DNA of 64,000 nt. Source: Bactericera cockerelli (lineage: Eukaryota; Arthropoda; Insecta; Hemiptera; Triozidae). The position numbers and the translations under genes are program-made. The notes below the pieces were generated by a model. It worked only from the letters and a program-made list of their open reading frames with translations. It made no database searches and had not been told where the DNA came from. The DNA lies in NCBI GenBank assembly GCA_024516035.1, contig CM044966.1, forward strand, positions 22,541,185 to 22,605,184, written 5' to 3'. This document shows positions 50,535 to 62,446 of this stretch, in pieces; the stretch's first letter is position 1, and the number at the start of each line of letters is the position of its first letter.

Positions 50535-51290
50535 AGTAGGATGTCCCTGGTATTGTAATGTGGGTCCATGTCCTTACGTCCTGTGTTGCATACATCTCCT
50601 TACAGTGTTGCCACAGTAGCAGAGGTAGTGGTGCTCATACAGTGTTGCCACAGTAGAAGAGGAAGCTCTGACCATACAGTGTTGCCACAGTAGCAGAGGG
50701 AGTGGTGTTCATACAGTGTTGCCACAGTAGCAGAGGTAGTGGTGTTCATACAGTGTTGCCACAATAGCAGAGGTAGTGGTGTTCATACAGTGTTGCCACA
50801 GTAGCAGAGGTAGTGGTGTTCATACAGCGTTGCCACAGTAGCAGAGGTAGTGGTGTTCATACAGTGTTGCCACAGTAGCAGAGGTAGTGGTGCTCATATA
50901 GTGTTGCCACAGTAGCAGAGGTAGTGGTGTTCATACAGCGTTTCCACAGTAGCAGAGGTAGTGGTGTTCATACAGTGTTGCCACAGTAGCAGAGGGAGTG
51001 GTGTTCGTACAGTGTTGCCACAGTAGAAGAGGAACCTGTGACCATACAGTGTTGCTATCTATACCTGAGTAGGATGTCCCTGGTATTGTAATGTGGGTCC
51101 ATGTCCTTACGTCCTGTGTTGCATATATCTCCTTACAGTGTTGCCACAGTAGCAGAGATAGTGGTGTTCATACAGTGTTGTCACAGTAGAAGAGGAAGCT
51201 GTGTCCATACAGTGTTGCTATCTGTAGCTGAGTAGGATGTCCCTGGAATTGTAATGTGGGTCCATGTTCTCACGTCCTGTTTTGAAGAGA
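50535..51290. repeat. 37-bp array with flanking long repeats
   Basis: About a dozen units of 37 bp (CAGTGTTGCCACAGTAGCAG, AGGTAGTGGTGTTCATA) from 50600 to 51050. The flank GAGTAGGATGTCCCTGGTAT, GTAATGTGGGTCCATG, CTCCTTACAGTG occurs before it (50533), after it (51063) and again, diverged, at 51222. So a ~530-bp block has also been partly duplicated. Confidence 0.93.
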
Positions 51291-51504
51291 TCTTAAAATA
51301 CCGTACCAATGGCGTCAGAGTCCGATACACTTACTTAACAACACTGCATAATGTATACAATGTATACATAGAAGATATTGTAGTATTGATTTAGTGACGG
51401 GAACACGGATCTGCTTTAATATACGAAGTGGTCCTAGACTGCAAGAAACCATTGCACAGACTGGTAGGAAATAATTATTAATATTATTGCTATAGTTCCT
51501 TCAA

Positions 51505-51562
51505 TTAAAACAATGAGCGCACCGGAAGGTATATCCCTTACAAACAACTGTAACCAAATTTA
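51505..51562 (-). repeat. SINE family D fragment
   Basis: GAGCGCACCGGAAGGTATAT and CCCTTACAAACAACTGTAAC are the middle of family D in reverse. Confidence 0.65.
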
Positions 51563-51767
51563 TAATTCAGTTCGGGAGATCCAATTCAATTCAATTCAAA
51601 TATACTTATTTTGTGATTTTAAAATAAAACCAAACACAATTTACAATATGTATACTTAATTATAACTACATTTAATATTACAATGGCTAGCGAGTGCTAA
51701 AACACTGAGGTAAAAGTTATCATATTTGTGATTTCACGATTGTGATCTACACAAATTTCCCAAAATA

Positions 51768-51955
51768 ATTTATGACAAGAACATCAGAGAATACAGAAGA
51801 AGAGGAAGACCGAAAACAAGATGGCAGGATAATATTGACATGGATATAACAGGGATGGGACTGGATCCAGGAACATGGATAGAAAGAGCACAAGACCGAA
51901 ATCAATTCTAAAAAGTATTCCTTAGGGAGAGAGCCACAAAAATTGTAAAAAAAAA
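51768..51955 (+). mobile_element. Non-LTR retrotransposon (LINE) 3' end
   Basis: One frame reads KIIYDKNIREYRRRGRPKTR, then WQDNI, an aspartate/glycine-rich linker and WIERAQDRNQF before a stop, followed by an A-rich tail. GRPKTRW...AQDR.. is the usual end of the polymerase in several LINE clades. The catalytic domain is absent, so this is a 5'-truncated copy. Confidence 0.7.
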
Positions 51956-51972
51956 CTAAAATAAATATATAA

Positions 51973-52118
51973 AAAAGTTATTATATTTGTGTTAATCACT
52001 TTCGTGATATCACAACTACTCAAGTTCGCTTTACTAAATCTACGCTGAAACCGGGACTTGAACCCCTGGGACCAGGTTACAAGTCCACCGCCTTATCGAT
52101 CAAGCTACTGAGGTCGGT
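51973..52118 (-). repeat. SINE family C, full copy
   Basis: TTATATTTGTGTTAATCACT, TTCGTGATATCACAACTACT, CGCTTTACTAAATCTACGCT, GACTTGAACCCCTGG and CTTATCGATCAAGCTACTGA. Inserted directly after the LINE A-tail. Confidence 0.85.
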
Positions 52119-52119
52119 A

Positions 52120-53415
52120 ATTTGTAATTTAAATAAATATACATTATTACATTACACGCTGTGGAGGAGGCATTTGGTAGTCTAGGCCCAAGCCACGGAT
52201 AAGTAGGTAAGATACATGTTTACCTAATGTATATTTGTGTATCCATGTCTACTTAAAGCCAATTATAGGTAAACACAGACATAGCATTTATTCAGAATGA
52301 CAATTGACTAGCAGAGAGTAATTTGAGATCACAGAGCATGAGTCCGATCACTGGCAAATCCATAACGATCCATGAACCCTTAATGTACCGGGTGTATCAA
52401 CACACCCGAGTTATAGTTTCACTTTTTGTTTTGCGAATTTATTCTTCACCTCTACTGTACCGTTATCGAGATATGTGGTTCACCCAAGCCCTCGTAGTGG
52501 TTCACCCAACCTATCTACCACCCTGTATTTCGTAACCACTTACCAGAAATTGAAATAGACGCGTCGCCCGCCATTGGTCGGCTGTTACACAGGTATTTCA
52601 CAAGCTAGGCATAATGACCCATTGGACTGGTATGGCAACAATATGATAGCATTAATATTCTCAAGATCAGGAATTACATTATAATATGACAATAACAACG
52701 AACGATAATAATAATAACACTCTTTACTGGAAGGTAACCGCCAACGGAACCAATCTGGAAAAAAAAGGTTGCTATATTTGCTTACCAGTTTAAAAAAATG
52801 TGCTATATTTGTACATAAAACTTTTACTATGTTTCTAACAAGAGTAATATGATACATAAGCATCTCAATCTAGCGTTAATGTGGAACTAGGAATTCTAGA
52901 ACCAACCAACCTCAATCATAAAGATGAGGTTGAACAATGCCAACCCAAAGTAGGTTTGGGAAAAGGCTGTAAGAATTTTTTTGCACAGACGTAGTATGAA
53001 TCAACTTCAATGAATGTAGAAAATTTCTTTTTAATCATTCTAATATTGAATCGAAACTAGTTTTTAATCATCTTATTGACGCAATCTATTAATTTAACCT
53101 AAGGACTGATTGGTTTTGAATATATTTTAGACTGACGGACTGCCATGGGATTATAAGCTTAGGTACTGCCTAACCTAATAGGTACCTACTGATCATAGTA
53201 CTGATATATGATAGGTGTGTATACTTTTATTTATGACTCTAGATTAATTAGATTCCTATTCAAGTTGCGTAATGCTTGTACGGTAAGGCACATGCTGAAT
53301 GCTGATCTTTTTTTGTACTCAATTTCCTTTTTTTTTTATGATTACTGTCTCATGTTGTAACCAGCTTGGCTACAGCTGGGGGCGGAGGGGGGGGGGGTGA
53401 TAGTCTCCAGCCAAT
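52120..53415. other. No gene seen
   Basis: AT-rich sequence. The block at 52905-52980 is a reverse copy of the AACCTCAT...GAGGTTG motif at 9295-9395. There are short ATAATAATAA and T-run tracts. No supported frame. Confidence 0.5.
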
Positions 53416-53419
53416 ATGA

Positions 53420-53700
53420 GTGGAAAATTTGGCTCTTTCTGAACCACATATTTCTATGTGCGATCAACCAACAGTAAAAGTATTCCTGAAAAGTACAACA
53501 GTACTAAACTTATATAATATGACTGTCATCAGTAGTCACACAATGTTTGGTCATTCTTTCCTTAAAGAAGGTGTTATCTTCTACAACAAGCTATCAGAGG
53601 AGTACAAGTCCCTACCTATAGATCTGGGTTCAAGGAGTCGGTAAAAAGACATCTCCTTGATATACATAGTTCCTTATTCTTTTCAAGATCGTGAGAACTT
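53420..53700 (+). mobile_element. LINE 3' remnant with frameshift
   Basis: The frame reads MFGHSFLKEGVIFYNKLSEE, then YKSLPIDL. After a shift of one base it continues FKESVKRHLLDIHSS. The pattern 'GV..YN.L...K....FK..VK..L' is the familiar C-terminus of non-LTR polymerases. The stretch GGCTCTTTCTGAACCACATA at 53431 also occurs at about 32328, so another fragment lies there. Confidence 0.5.
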
Positions 53701-54139
53701 GTGGGCTATTTCTTTTCAATTTTCTGGGGGGGGGGGGGTCGGGGGCAGCTGCACCCCCCTGGCTACGCCCATGGTGTGTCCACTTCTGTTTGGACGCCTT
53801 CCTCATTTCTGTACATCATTTTATCTATGTATGTATTCTTGTTATTATTTTGTCTATGTACTTATTTTGTCTATTATATTCGAATCTATCATCTATGTAA
53901 GTCATCTAAAGGATTTTATTCTATTCTATTCTGTTCCATTCTATTCTATTCAGATAAAAAGAAGCGCCGACACAATACAAAGTCAATGAACCAGCTATCC
54001 TTCAGTTCCCAGGCATACAATAGGTGCCTGCCTTACTAGTCTTTCACCTATGCTTTGCCAAGGGACAAACTTCGAAATAAATTAAGCGTGTTCCATTAAG
54101 GCCTGAATTATGCTACAGGATTAGATTAACTAATCTAGA

Positions 54140-54418
54140 AGTCACCGTGGCCGAGTGAGTTAGCGCGCTCGGCATTGCACGCACGGTAACCTGGTTCCAA
54201 TACCCAGCCGGCCATTTTTTTGCACTGTACTTGGGTTTCGGGGTTTACTCATACCCCGTAAGGAAAAATGAGTAGCTGCTAAAATGTGAGCAGCGACCAG
54301 TGGCGGAATTATAGACAAAAATAAGATATTATGATATTAAAAGATATGGAAAAGTCCTAAAATTCTGCGCTACCCATTAAAAATTGTGTTATAGTAACAC
54401 AAAGAAACACATTTATTA
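54140..54418 (+). repeat. SINE family B, full copy
   Basis: AGTCACCGTGGCCGAGTGAG, TTAGCGCGCTCGGCATTGCA, CTGGTTCCAATACCCAGCC, GCGACCAGTGGCGGAATTAT and TAACACAAAGAAACACATTT. Confidence 0.85.
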
Positions 54419-54484
54419 TTTATCTTACAACACCTCTTACCTTAACACGCCCTCTACTGGTAATTTCAACCCATCACAGCGTTA

Positions 54485-54585
54485 GGAAGGGCATCCAGCC
54501 GTAAAAAAATGTGCCAAGACCAATCAACCTCAACCATGAGGTTGAACAACGTCGACCCTGCTTGAGCGGGATAAGACAGAGTAAA
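54485..54585 (+). repeat. CATCCAGCCGTAAAAA / AACCTCAACCATGAGG repeat
   Basis: GGGCATCCAGCCGTAAAAAA, CAACCTCAACCATGAGGTTG and GTCGACCCTGCTTGAGCGGG match, with changes, 9295-9395 and 52905-52980. Confidence 0.7.
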
Positions 54586-56374
54586 AGAAGAAGAAGAAGA
54601 AGATACATGATGTACATAAATGTATCTACCTGCCTTCTATCTTTGACAGCGGGACGTGTCGAACTTAAAATTAAAACGTTAGATAACTTCTGGATCGACC
54701 TCTCGATCGATTAATCATTGATTAATTCACAACCACATGCGAGGTGGTCACATCAGGTGGTTTCAAATCAAACACCTCGGCCGAGGTGTGAAGAACGCCT
54801 ATACAAAGAAAGAGACAGCCCGGCAGAGTGTAAGGTTACGGAAAACATAGTTCCCATGCATTTCATGTACTTTCAGCCAGCGAAAAGTGCAACATGAATT
54901 TCAAAAATTGCAATTTTTATTTCAGAAATGGACTCTACGTTGAAAAATAAATTGATTTGACTTTTAGTTTGACTTCCTAGGCCAACGGGAACCCTATTTT
55001 CGAGACCCCCCAACAATCGTGAAAGACATGAAAAGATTCATAATTTTTTTTTTTTTTTTTTCCGTTTTTTTTTTTCATACGGATCCTTTGAGACCCGACT
55101 TCGTGTCTTTAACTTGGCACTGAAGATTCAGTGAGGTATCTAAAGTGATCAAGATATAATGGAGATGAGCCTGGACCAAAAAAAAATTCTAAATTATAAG
55201 CGGGCGGCTCATTTGGGCGGCCTCGGGTTTTGGGAGCCCAAATCGGGAATTGAAGGATAAAACTAATCTTAAGTGGTATCAAATGAAAGATCTTGATGAG
55301 CAGATACCAAATTTATTGATTCTATTCCTTCATCTGGTCCACTGGGTGGCACCTGGTTGCCTTTTCATTTTCTCTGGCGGGTAGGTACCTTTGAATCCTT
55401 AGCTTTGTGGTCAGATCTTGGCCAGTATGTATTTTTCGAGATGAGCTCTCTCTGTGCAAAATTTTAATGTTTAAGTTTCCAAGTATTAATTTAGTTAGCT
55501 CATTTTCTGCCCTCGTTTCTTCAGAAGACAACTTTGTCTATTGGTAGCATGCTCGACCTGCCACCCGGTCAGAACGGGTTCGCATCCAGGCGGGGGCGAA
55601 ATTTTTTAGCTCTATTTTTTCAATTTGTTTTGTTTTTCCTATCTTTATATTTCGCACCCTCAGAATTAGATGGTGATATGTCAAAAACACCAACTTTTGG
55701 GAAATCGCAAAAGAAAGTTTGACTTATCGCTGTATTAATACAATAAAAGCTACTGTTTTGATTTATATGTTCTTAAGTTGAGCATGTTCTTTTCTATAGT
55801 TCTATGTAAAAAAAATGTATTTTTCTTCAAAAGAACTTACCTTTGTAACCGTTCGAAAAAAAGGCATTTTGACTTAAAACTTCATTATATGATTTTGCCT
55901 TTTTTCGAGAAAAAATCAATTTTTAATAAGGTGATATCGTATTATATTACCTTTTCTTCCATGAGAAGTGAACAAAAGTGGGTATTATCTCGAAAAAAAT
56001 TCGAGATAGCACCATCTATTTACAATTTTGAAATGATAGTACCTTGATAATTTAGTTTTATAGCACTATATTACCATATGAATCGAAGAATAAAAGACAA
56101 TTTGAAACTGGAGGTACATTAAAATCTATGCTTTTGGCATTAAGTCAGAAAAAAAAGAAAACTCATTCAGTTTAAAAAAGTGAAATGTAAAATACCCAAT
56201 TGTTTTATTGCTAAGCAGAAAAAGGTAGAAAACAAGACAATGTGAGTATAAACTTTATTGTTTCTTGAGACTTAATCTCAAAGTTTCTAAAAAGAAATAA
56301 CTAAAAACAAATAATTATGAATTTCAAAAAATTGCTTGAGAGCAATAAATTCGGGACAGTAACTTTCTCAAAGT

Positions 56375-56642
56375 TTTTTTTTTTTTTTTTAAGTGGGGTT
56401 TAACGTCGCTTTCAACTTCCATGGTCATATCACGACGGGGGTTTTACCCTCCATTCGCAGGAAACTCACAAACCTGCTACTCACATTGACCTCACCCAGC
56501 CTGAGTGGGGCCGGGAAAAGCCAGCGTCACGAGAATTAGAATTTGAATAGTCACCCATCCAAGTCTTAACCTCGCTGGATGTCGCTTAACTTCGGTGTTC
56601 TGAAGGGAACCGGTGTATTCAACATGCCATCGACGCTGGCTT
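56375..56642 (-). repeat. 5S-rRNA-derived SINE, full copy
   Basis: This has the same structure as 34215-34481: the 5S-like head on the reverse strand (GCCAGCGTCGATGGCATGTT, CACCGGTTCCCTTCAGAACA, CCGAAGTTAAGCGACATCC, GGATGGGTGAC), body and A-tail. TCAAAGTTTTT on the left and again on the right looks like the target duplication. Only a few bases differ from the 34-kb copy. Confidence 0.88.
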
Positions 56643-56887
56643 CAAAGTTTTTGATTTTTATATTTTTTATTTTACATTGGATTTTCATGTGTGAAAAATC
56701 CCAAGAAAGGAAATTTTGTTGGTTTTAAGACGGTGTATATTTTTTTTCATTGTGAGCATGTTTTTTAATATAATAAAGTCAATTAACAAAAAGAGGTCTA
56801 AAGAGCATGAAAACACTGCAAATGATATCGGTGTTTTTTGTGTTATTTCTTCGAAGTCTTCATGGAAATTTGGCTGTTACTTACCTC

Positions 56888-57910
56888 TTAGAATCTGGTA
56901 TTACCCCCTCGAGCTTGTATGACAGCCTGCAATCGATTTCTCATGGACTTGATTAGGTTGGCAGCCGTTTCTTGAGGGATAGTCTCCCACTCCTCATAAA
57001 GCGCCTGTTTCAGGTCCCTGTGGTTCATTGGGGGCGGGTTTCGAGCATGGACACGTCTTTTAAGCTCGTCCCAGAGGTGTTCAATAAGATTAAGATCAGG
57101 ACTGTTATCTGGCCAGTTGAGGGTTCGAATACCGGCCTCTTAAAGAAAGTCACTTACAATACGTGCTGTACGAGGTCGGGCATTGTCTTGCATTAACACG
57201 AATCCATCACCCACAAAACCTGCATAAGGGACAACATGATCTTCAATGATGTCAGTGACATACCTCTCTGCAGTTAGGTTACCTCCTTGTCCTCCACAAT
57301 TGATGATAACGAGCTCTGTTTTAGTTTCCATAGAGATTCCGCCCCAGAAGATACAAGATCCTAAACCAAAACTCACAGTTTCTTGAATATAACATTGATT
57401 ATACCGTTCACCTGGTCTTCTATACACCCTTTTACGTCTGTCATTGAAGAACAAGCAGGGTCGGCTCTCATCCCTGGACAGAACGTGCCCCCATTCCCCA
57501 TTTCCTCAATCAGCGTGTTCAAGGGCAAATTGTAAATGACGTTGTCTGTTGAGTTTGGGTCCCGTAGCTTTTCTTCTTGGTATGAGACCTTTCTCTTTCA
57601 AGCGTCTCCTTACTGTCCAAGGGCTGACATCAACACCAGTGGCCATAACAAGCTTCTGTTGGGTCTCAACACCAGACATGTCTCGATTTCTTAAGCTTGT
57701 CATGACAGCAAATCGGTCCTCCTGGGCAGTTGTCTTCTTTGGTCTGGCAGATCCTGGTCTCTGATCATAGCTACCTGTCTGCCGATACCTATGGTAAATT
57801 CTGTTCACCTTAGACTTCGACAAATTTAGCTCCTTAGCAACATTTCTTTGCTTAACACCTTGACTCACAAGTAAAACCACTTTCACAGCTATGGAGTGCG
57901 ATGTCTCCAT
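56888..57910 (-). pseudogene. Tc1-family transposase, two in-frame stops
   Basis: The single minus-strand frame of 340 codons from ATG (57910) to TAA (56888) is interrupted only by TGA at codon 135 and TAA at codon 257; there is no frameshift. The N-terminus holds a helix-turn-helix (QRNVAKELNLSKSKVNRIYH), then a linker with RPGSARPKKT and a second helix-turn-helix (SPWTVRRRLKEKGL). The catalytic DDE core is complete: D147 (SRDES), D242 (MQDNARP) and E277 (PDLNLIEHLWDE), with 34 residues between the last two, the DD34E spacing of Tc1. Length and order are normal for the family. Full-length, lightly damaged and nested, it is a fairly young dead copy. Confidence 0.92.
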
Positions 57911-58015
57911 GATGAAAAGAAAAATTCAACTAAATTTCCTTCCTCATAGTGTTGCATTTAAGGAAATTCAATAATTTACTGGCCAAAAAAGCGTTATCAC
58001 AACAAAAAATCAAAT

Positions 58016-58573
58016 TTAAAATACCCTCGGTGCACGTGTTTTCATCAACAAAATGAGGTGTTTCTGGAAAGTGGCCATTATCATTGTTGCATAGTACATA
58101 ACCCGGACACATTGTGTATTTTCTGAAAGGTATGAGTACAAGCTTTTCAAATATATGCATACTTTAGCAACTTCATGCCACACAAATTGACCAGGACCAA
58201 CTGAAACGGTGAAATGTCCTGTCCCGAATTTATTGCTCTCAAGTGTATATCGAAAATACCGGGCCAGATTATTTTTAAGTCCAAAAAAAAAAGAAAGTAA
58301 TATAACATAATCTTTTGTATTAGTAATTTCTACCTTGACAAAACACAAAAGAAATGTTCGACAAAGAGAGTGATATTTCAAAAAAATCATGCACAATTCA
58401 GTTTTTATGTCAATTACTGAAAATAAAATTTGATAAAGAGAGTGATAAATCAAAACTTCCGCAAATATCACTATATTCCAAGAACGGTACGTCTCGATCC
58501 AAGGAGCTTTTGGTAACAACTGATCGTAATACCATCTTGTTCCAACCTCCCTCCACTTTTTCGACATAATCAA
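58016..58573 (-). other. 185-codon frame, not supported as a gene
   Basis: Open on the minus strand across the right end of the Tc1 element and the outer TIR element. It runs through the Tc1 inverted end, contains no motif and has AT-driven composition (Tyr, Phe, Ile, Leu). I regard it as chance. Confidence 0.6.
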
Positions 58574-60056
58574 TAACCAACACTAGCGCTATCTCGGGAA
58601 CGGTAAGAGCTAGAATTATAATTCTTATACCAAACGAAAGGTCTCGTTTCGCTTATTTCGATAGAGTAATAAAAAAAAATTCATGATTTTTGACATATCA
58701 CCATCTAATTCTGAGGGTGCGATTTGATCTTCATGACGACACCATTACCCTCGCGAGGAAAATAGTAGTAGTTGCAGAATTGGGCAATGACCTGTGGCGG
58801 CATTACGAGATTGATTTTGGACAATCATGGGTAGCATACAAAGCTTGCACTCACGATGACTTGGTTTCGATCCCCTTCAGGCCAGTTTTTTTTCTCTGTT
58901 CATCATATCCGGGGTACACTCATAGCTCGTGAGGTATTGATAAGGGACGTCACCACCGAGTTCTCTCCCGCTCATGGTTTTATCAACACCGCATTGTCTC
59001 CCGTCGCTTGCATTTTTACCTGAGTTTATACCTACATAGTTTAGGCCTAGCATAAAAATTATAATCGAAACACCTATAATAGGCATCATTGATATAGACC
59101 TGAGGCATGGCCTTCTATGTATTTTTCCTAACCCTATGATAAACCCAAGGCATGGCCTTCTATACTATAAACCCGAGGCATTGCCTTCTATGTATTATCC
59201 CTAAATCTACTATATTCCTGAGGCATGGCCTTCTATGTATTTTACCAAACACTACTATACACTCAAGGCATTGCCTTTCAGTAGTTAGAGATTTTGAAGA
59301 TTTCCTTCTAAAAAGCCGATTCTTATATAAAAGTGATAATTTTATAGTTTTCATTTTCTTAGATACCTAATGTAAAAAAGCATGGTCTTATTTCTGCGAG
59401 AGATATTTGTGGTGACCCCTGAAACAAGCCGGAGAGAATTCGGGTAAGAAAAGGTCAACGGGAGAGAATTTCTTTGGCATTTGTAAATCCAGGTGTTTTA
59501 GTGTCCCTCATGGGAGCTCCGAGGTCTATTTAGCATTGAAAGATAAACCTAATCATGTGGAGTATAGAAGCAAAACGTATTGATAGGCTGATTGGAAATT
59601 TATATATTATTTAATCACTTTGGGAACTCAGGGGGCCGAATCGGTGATCCAAATATATATTGACCTTAGAAAAATTACATAGGTACCTATGCTAAAACTA
59701 TATCTTAAAAAAATGGAATATGAGACAACTTGGTACATCCACATTTTCCCAGTTTATTTACTTTTGTTATTCATAATGTTTCAGTAGTGTGTGAACCTAT
59801 ATTTTCGTACAAAAAGAACTGATATCCCCCCAAAAACACCACTTCGTGGTTAAAAAAAGAAGAACGCCTCACTGAATAGAATGATTATAATTAGCTAAAA
59901 ATAAATGATATCAAATTGAGAACACCTTTACCCCCTCTCTTTCTATTTCCCTGCACTCCTCTCTGAATTTATTCCTCTTATGTTTATCTTTCTTTATCCT
60001 TTCTAGGAGTCATCTCAAATTTGATTTCTCTTTAAATTTACTTGTTGAACGCCAAT

Positions 60057-60104
60057 AAAAAATGGCGGTCGCGGTGAAAAATCATACTGCGACCGCCATT
60101 TTTT
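60057..60104. repeat. Small palindrome at the junction of the tandem copies
   Basis: AAAAAATGGCGGTCGC ... GCGACCGCCATTTTTT (with one T-for-C change) and an 18-base loop. It marks the end of copy 1 directly before copy 2 starts. The sister palindrome at the end of copy 2 is far larger. Confidence 0.85.
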
Positions 60105-62446
60105 ATCAAACACCTCGGCCGAGGTGTGAAGAACGCCTATACAAAGAAAGAGACAGCCCGGCAGAGTGTAAGGTTACGCAAAACATAGTTCCCATGCATT
60201 TCATGTACTTTCAGCCAGCGAAAAGTGCAATATGAATTTCAAAAATCGCGATTTTTATTGCAGAAATGGGCTCTACGTTGAAAAATAAGTTGATTTGACT
60301 ATTTGTTTGACTTCCTAGGCCACCGGGAACCCTATTTTCGAGACCCCCCAACAATCGTGAAAGACATGAAAAGATTCATAATTTTTTTTTTTTTTTTTTT
60401 TCCGTTTTTTTTTTTCATACGGATCCTTTGAGACCCGACTTCGTGTCTTTAACTTGGCACTGAAGATTAAGTGAGGTGTCTAAAGTGATCAAGATATAAT
60501 GGAGATGAGCCCGGACCAAAAAAAAATTCTAAATTATAAGCGGGCGGCCCATTTGGGCGGCCTCGGGTTTTGGGAGCCCAAATCGGGAATTGAAGGATAA
60601 TACTAATCTTAAGTGGTATCAAATGAAAGATCTTGATGAGCAGATACCAAATTTATTGATTTTATTCCTTCATCCGGTCCACTGGGTGGCACCTGGTGGC
60701 CTTTTCATTTTCTTTGGCGGGTAGGTACCTTCGAATCCTTAGCTTAGTGGTCAGATCTTGGCCAGTATGTATTTTTCGAGATGACCTCGCTCTCTCACTG
60801 CAAAATTTTAATGTTTAAGTTTCCAAGTATTAATTTAGTTAGTTTATTTTCCGTCCGTTTCTTTAGAAGATAACTTTGTCTATTGGTAGAATGCTCGACC
60901 TGCCACCCAGTCAGCATGGGTTCGAATCCTGGCGGGGACGAAATTTTTTAGCTCTATATTTTCAATTTGGGCTTAACGTTGTTTTGTTTTTCCGATCTTT
61001 ATATTTGATGACGACAGAATTGGCCAAATGACCTGTGGCGGCATTACGAGATTGATTTAGGACAATCATGGTTGGATGGAGATAAAATTTGATGAATTAG
61101 CTCTCATAATGTCGATGCTACTCACTAAAAGTTGTGACAAAGTAGTGACTTTGGCCAAGTGGGTAGCATACTAGGCTTGCACGCACGATGACTTGGGTTC
61201 GATCCCCTTCAGGGAAGTTTTTTTTCTCTGTCCATTATGTGCGGGGTACACTCATACCTCGTGAGGTATTGATAAGGGACGTCACCACCGAGTTCTCTCC
61301 TGCTCATGGTTTTATCAACACCAAATTGTCTCCCGTCGCGTCGCTTGCATTTTTACCTGATTTTACACCTACATAGTTTAGGCCTAGCATAAAAATTATA
61401 ATCGAAATACCTAGGAATCATTGATATAGACCTGAGGCATGGCCTTCTATGTATTTTACCTAACCCTATGATAAACCCAAGGCATGGCCTTCTATATATT
61501 TACCTAACCCTACTATAAACCCGAGGCATTGCCTTCTATGTATTATCCCTAACCCTACTATATTCCTGAGGCATGGCCTTCTATGTATTTTACCTAACTC
61601 TACTATACACTAAAGGCATTGCCTTTCATTAGTTAGAGATTTTAAAGATTTCTTTATAAAAGGCCGATCCTTATATAAAAATGATAATTTTATAGTTTTC
61701 ATTTTCTTAAATACCTAATGTAAAAAAGCATGGTCTTATTTCCGTGAGAGGTGTTCGTGGTGACCCCTGCAACAAGCCGGAGAGAATTCGGGTAAGAAAA
61801 GGTCAACGGGAGAGAACTCATTACCTCACCTTGATAAGGTGATTACAAATTAATGTCTTTGGCATTTGTAAATCCAGGTGTTTTAGTGTCCCTCATAGGA
61901 GGCTCCGAGGTCTATTTAGCATTGAAAGATAAACCTAATCATGTGGAGTATAGAATCAAAAGGTCTTGCATTGCAAATTTATATATTATTTACTCACTTT
62001 GGGGACTCAGGGGGCCAAATCTGTGATCCAAATACATATTGACCTTAGAAAAATTAAATACGTACTGCTAAAATTATATCTTAAAAAAGAGACAACTTGG
62101 TACATTTACATTTTCCCAGCTTATTTAGGTACTTTTGTTATTCATAATGTTTCAGTAGTGTATGAACCTATACTTTCGTACAAAAAGAACTGATATCCCC
62201 CCAAAAACACCACTTCGTGGTTAAAAAAAAGAAGAACGCCTCACTCAAAAGAATGATTATAATTAGCTAAAAATAAATGATATCAAATTGAGAACACCTT
62301 ACCACCTTTCTTTCTACATCTCTGCACTCCTCTCTGAATTTATTCCTCTTATGTTTATCTTTCTTTATCTTTTCTAGGGATCATCCAAAACTTGATTTCT
62401 CTTTAAATTTACTTGTTGCACGGCAATAAAAAATGGCGGTCGCGGT
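60105..62446 (+). repeat. Large tandem unit, copy 2 (uninterrupted)
   Basis: About 2.34 kb matching copy 1 in the same order. It contains two tRNA-like modules: 60883-60945 (TATTGGTAGAATGCTCGACC, GGTTCGAATCCTGGCGGGG) and 61143-61215 (GACTTTGGCCAAGTGGGTAG, GGGTTCGATCCCC). It also has a cluster of CCTGAGGCATGGCCTTCTAT words at about 61430-61625. Small deletions and insertions relative to copy 1 occur near 61010 and 61810-61850. Confidence 0.85.

Larger units (their letters stand above)
56335..58243. mobile_element. Tc1-type element
   Basis: Inverted ends TTGAGAGCAATAAATTCGGG plus ACAG (56335 and, mirrored, about 58217-58240) enclose the transposase relic at 56888-57910 and a 5S SINE. Without the SINE it is about 1.65 kb, the normal Tc1 size. 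Confidence 0.7.
55653..58721. mobile_element. TIR element with 4-bp target duplication
   Basis: Inverted ends of about 34 bp: CGCACCCTCAGAATTAGATG at 55653, mirrored to GGGTGCG ending at 58721. ATTT stands directly outside each end, and copy 2 of the host unit has a single ATTT at the matching place (61003-61007 region), so the target duplication is ATTT. Minus the Tc1 copy it carries, the element is about 1.15 kb and has no transposase. A 4-bp duplication does not fit Tc1 (TA) or hAT (8 bp); the superfamily is open. Confidence 0.75.
54766..60104 (+). repeat. Large tandem unit, copy 1 (interrupted)
   Basis: TCAAACACCTCGGCCGAGGT starts both copies. They then agree at high identity through GAGACAGCCCGGCAGAGTGT, CCTTTGAGACCCGACTTCG, GGGCGGCCTCGGGTTTTGGG, a tRNA-like module (ATTGGTAGCATGCTCGACCT) and CCACCGAGTTCTCTCC. 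The four to five CGAGGCATTGCCTTCTA words and a closing GGCGGTCGCGGT hairpin also agree. Copy 1 is about 2.27 kb once the insertion at 55653-58721 is removed. I see no protein frame running through both copies. Confidence 0.85.

Noticed and set aside
54766..60104. LTR retrotransposon with the two large copies as LTRs
   Set aside because: The copies are adjacent with no internal gag-pol region, there is no TG...CA edge or primer-binding site, and the inserted material in copy 1 is a separate TIR element.
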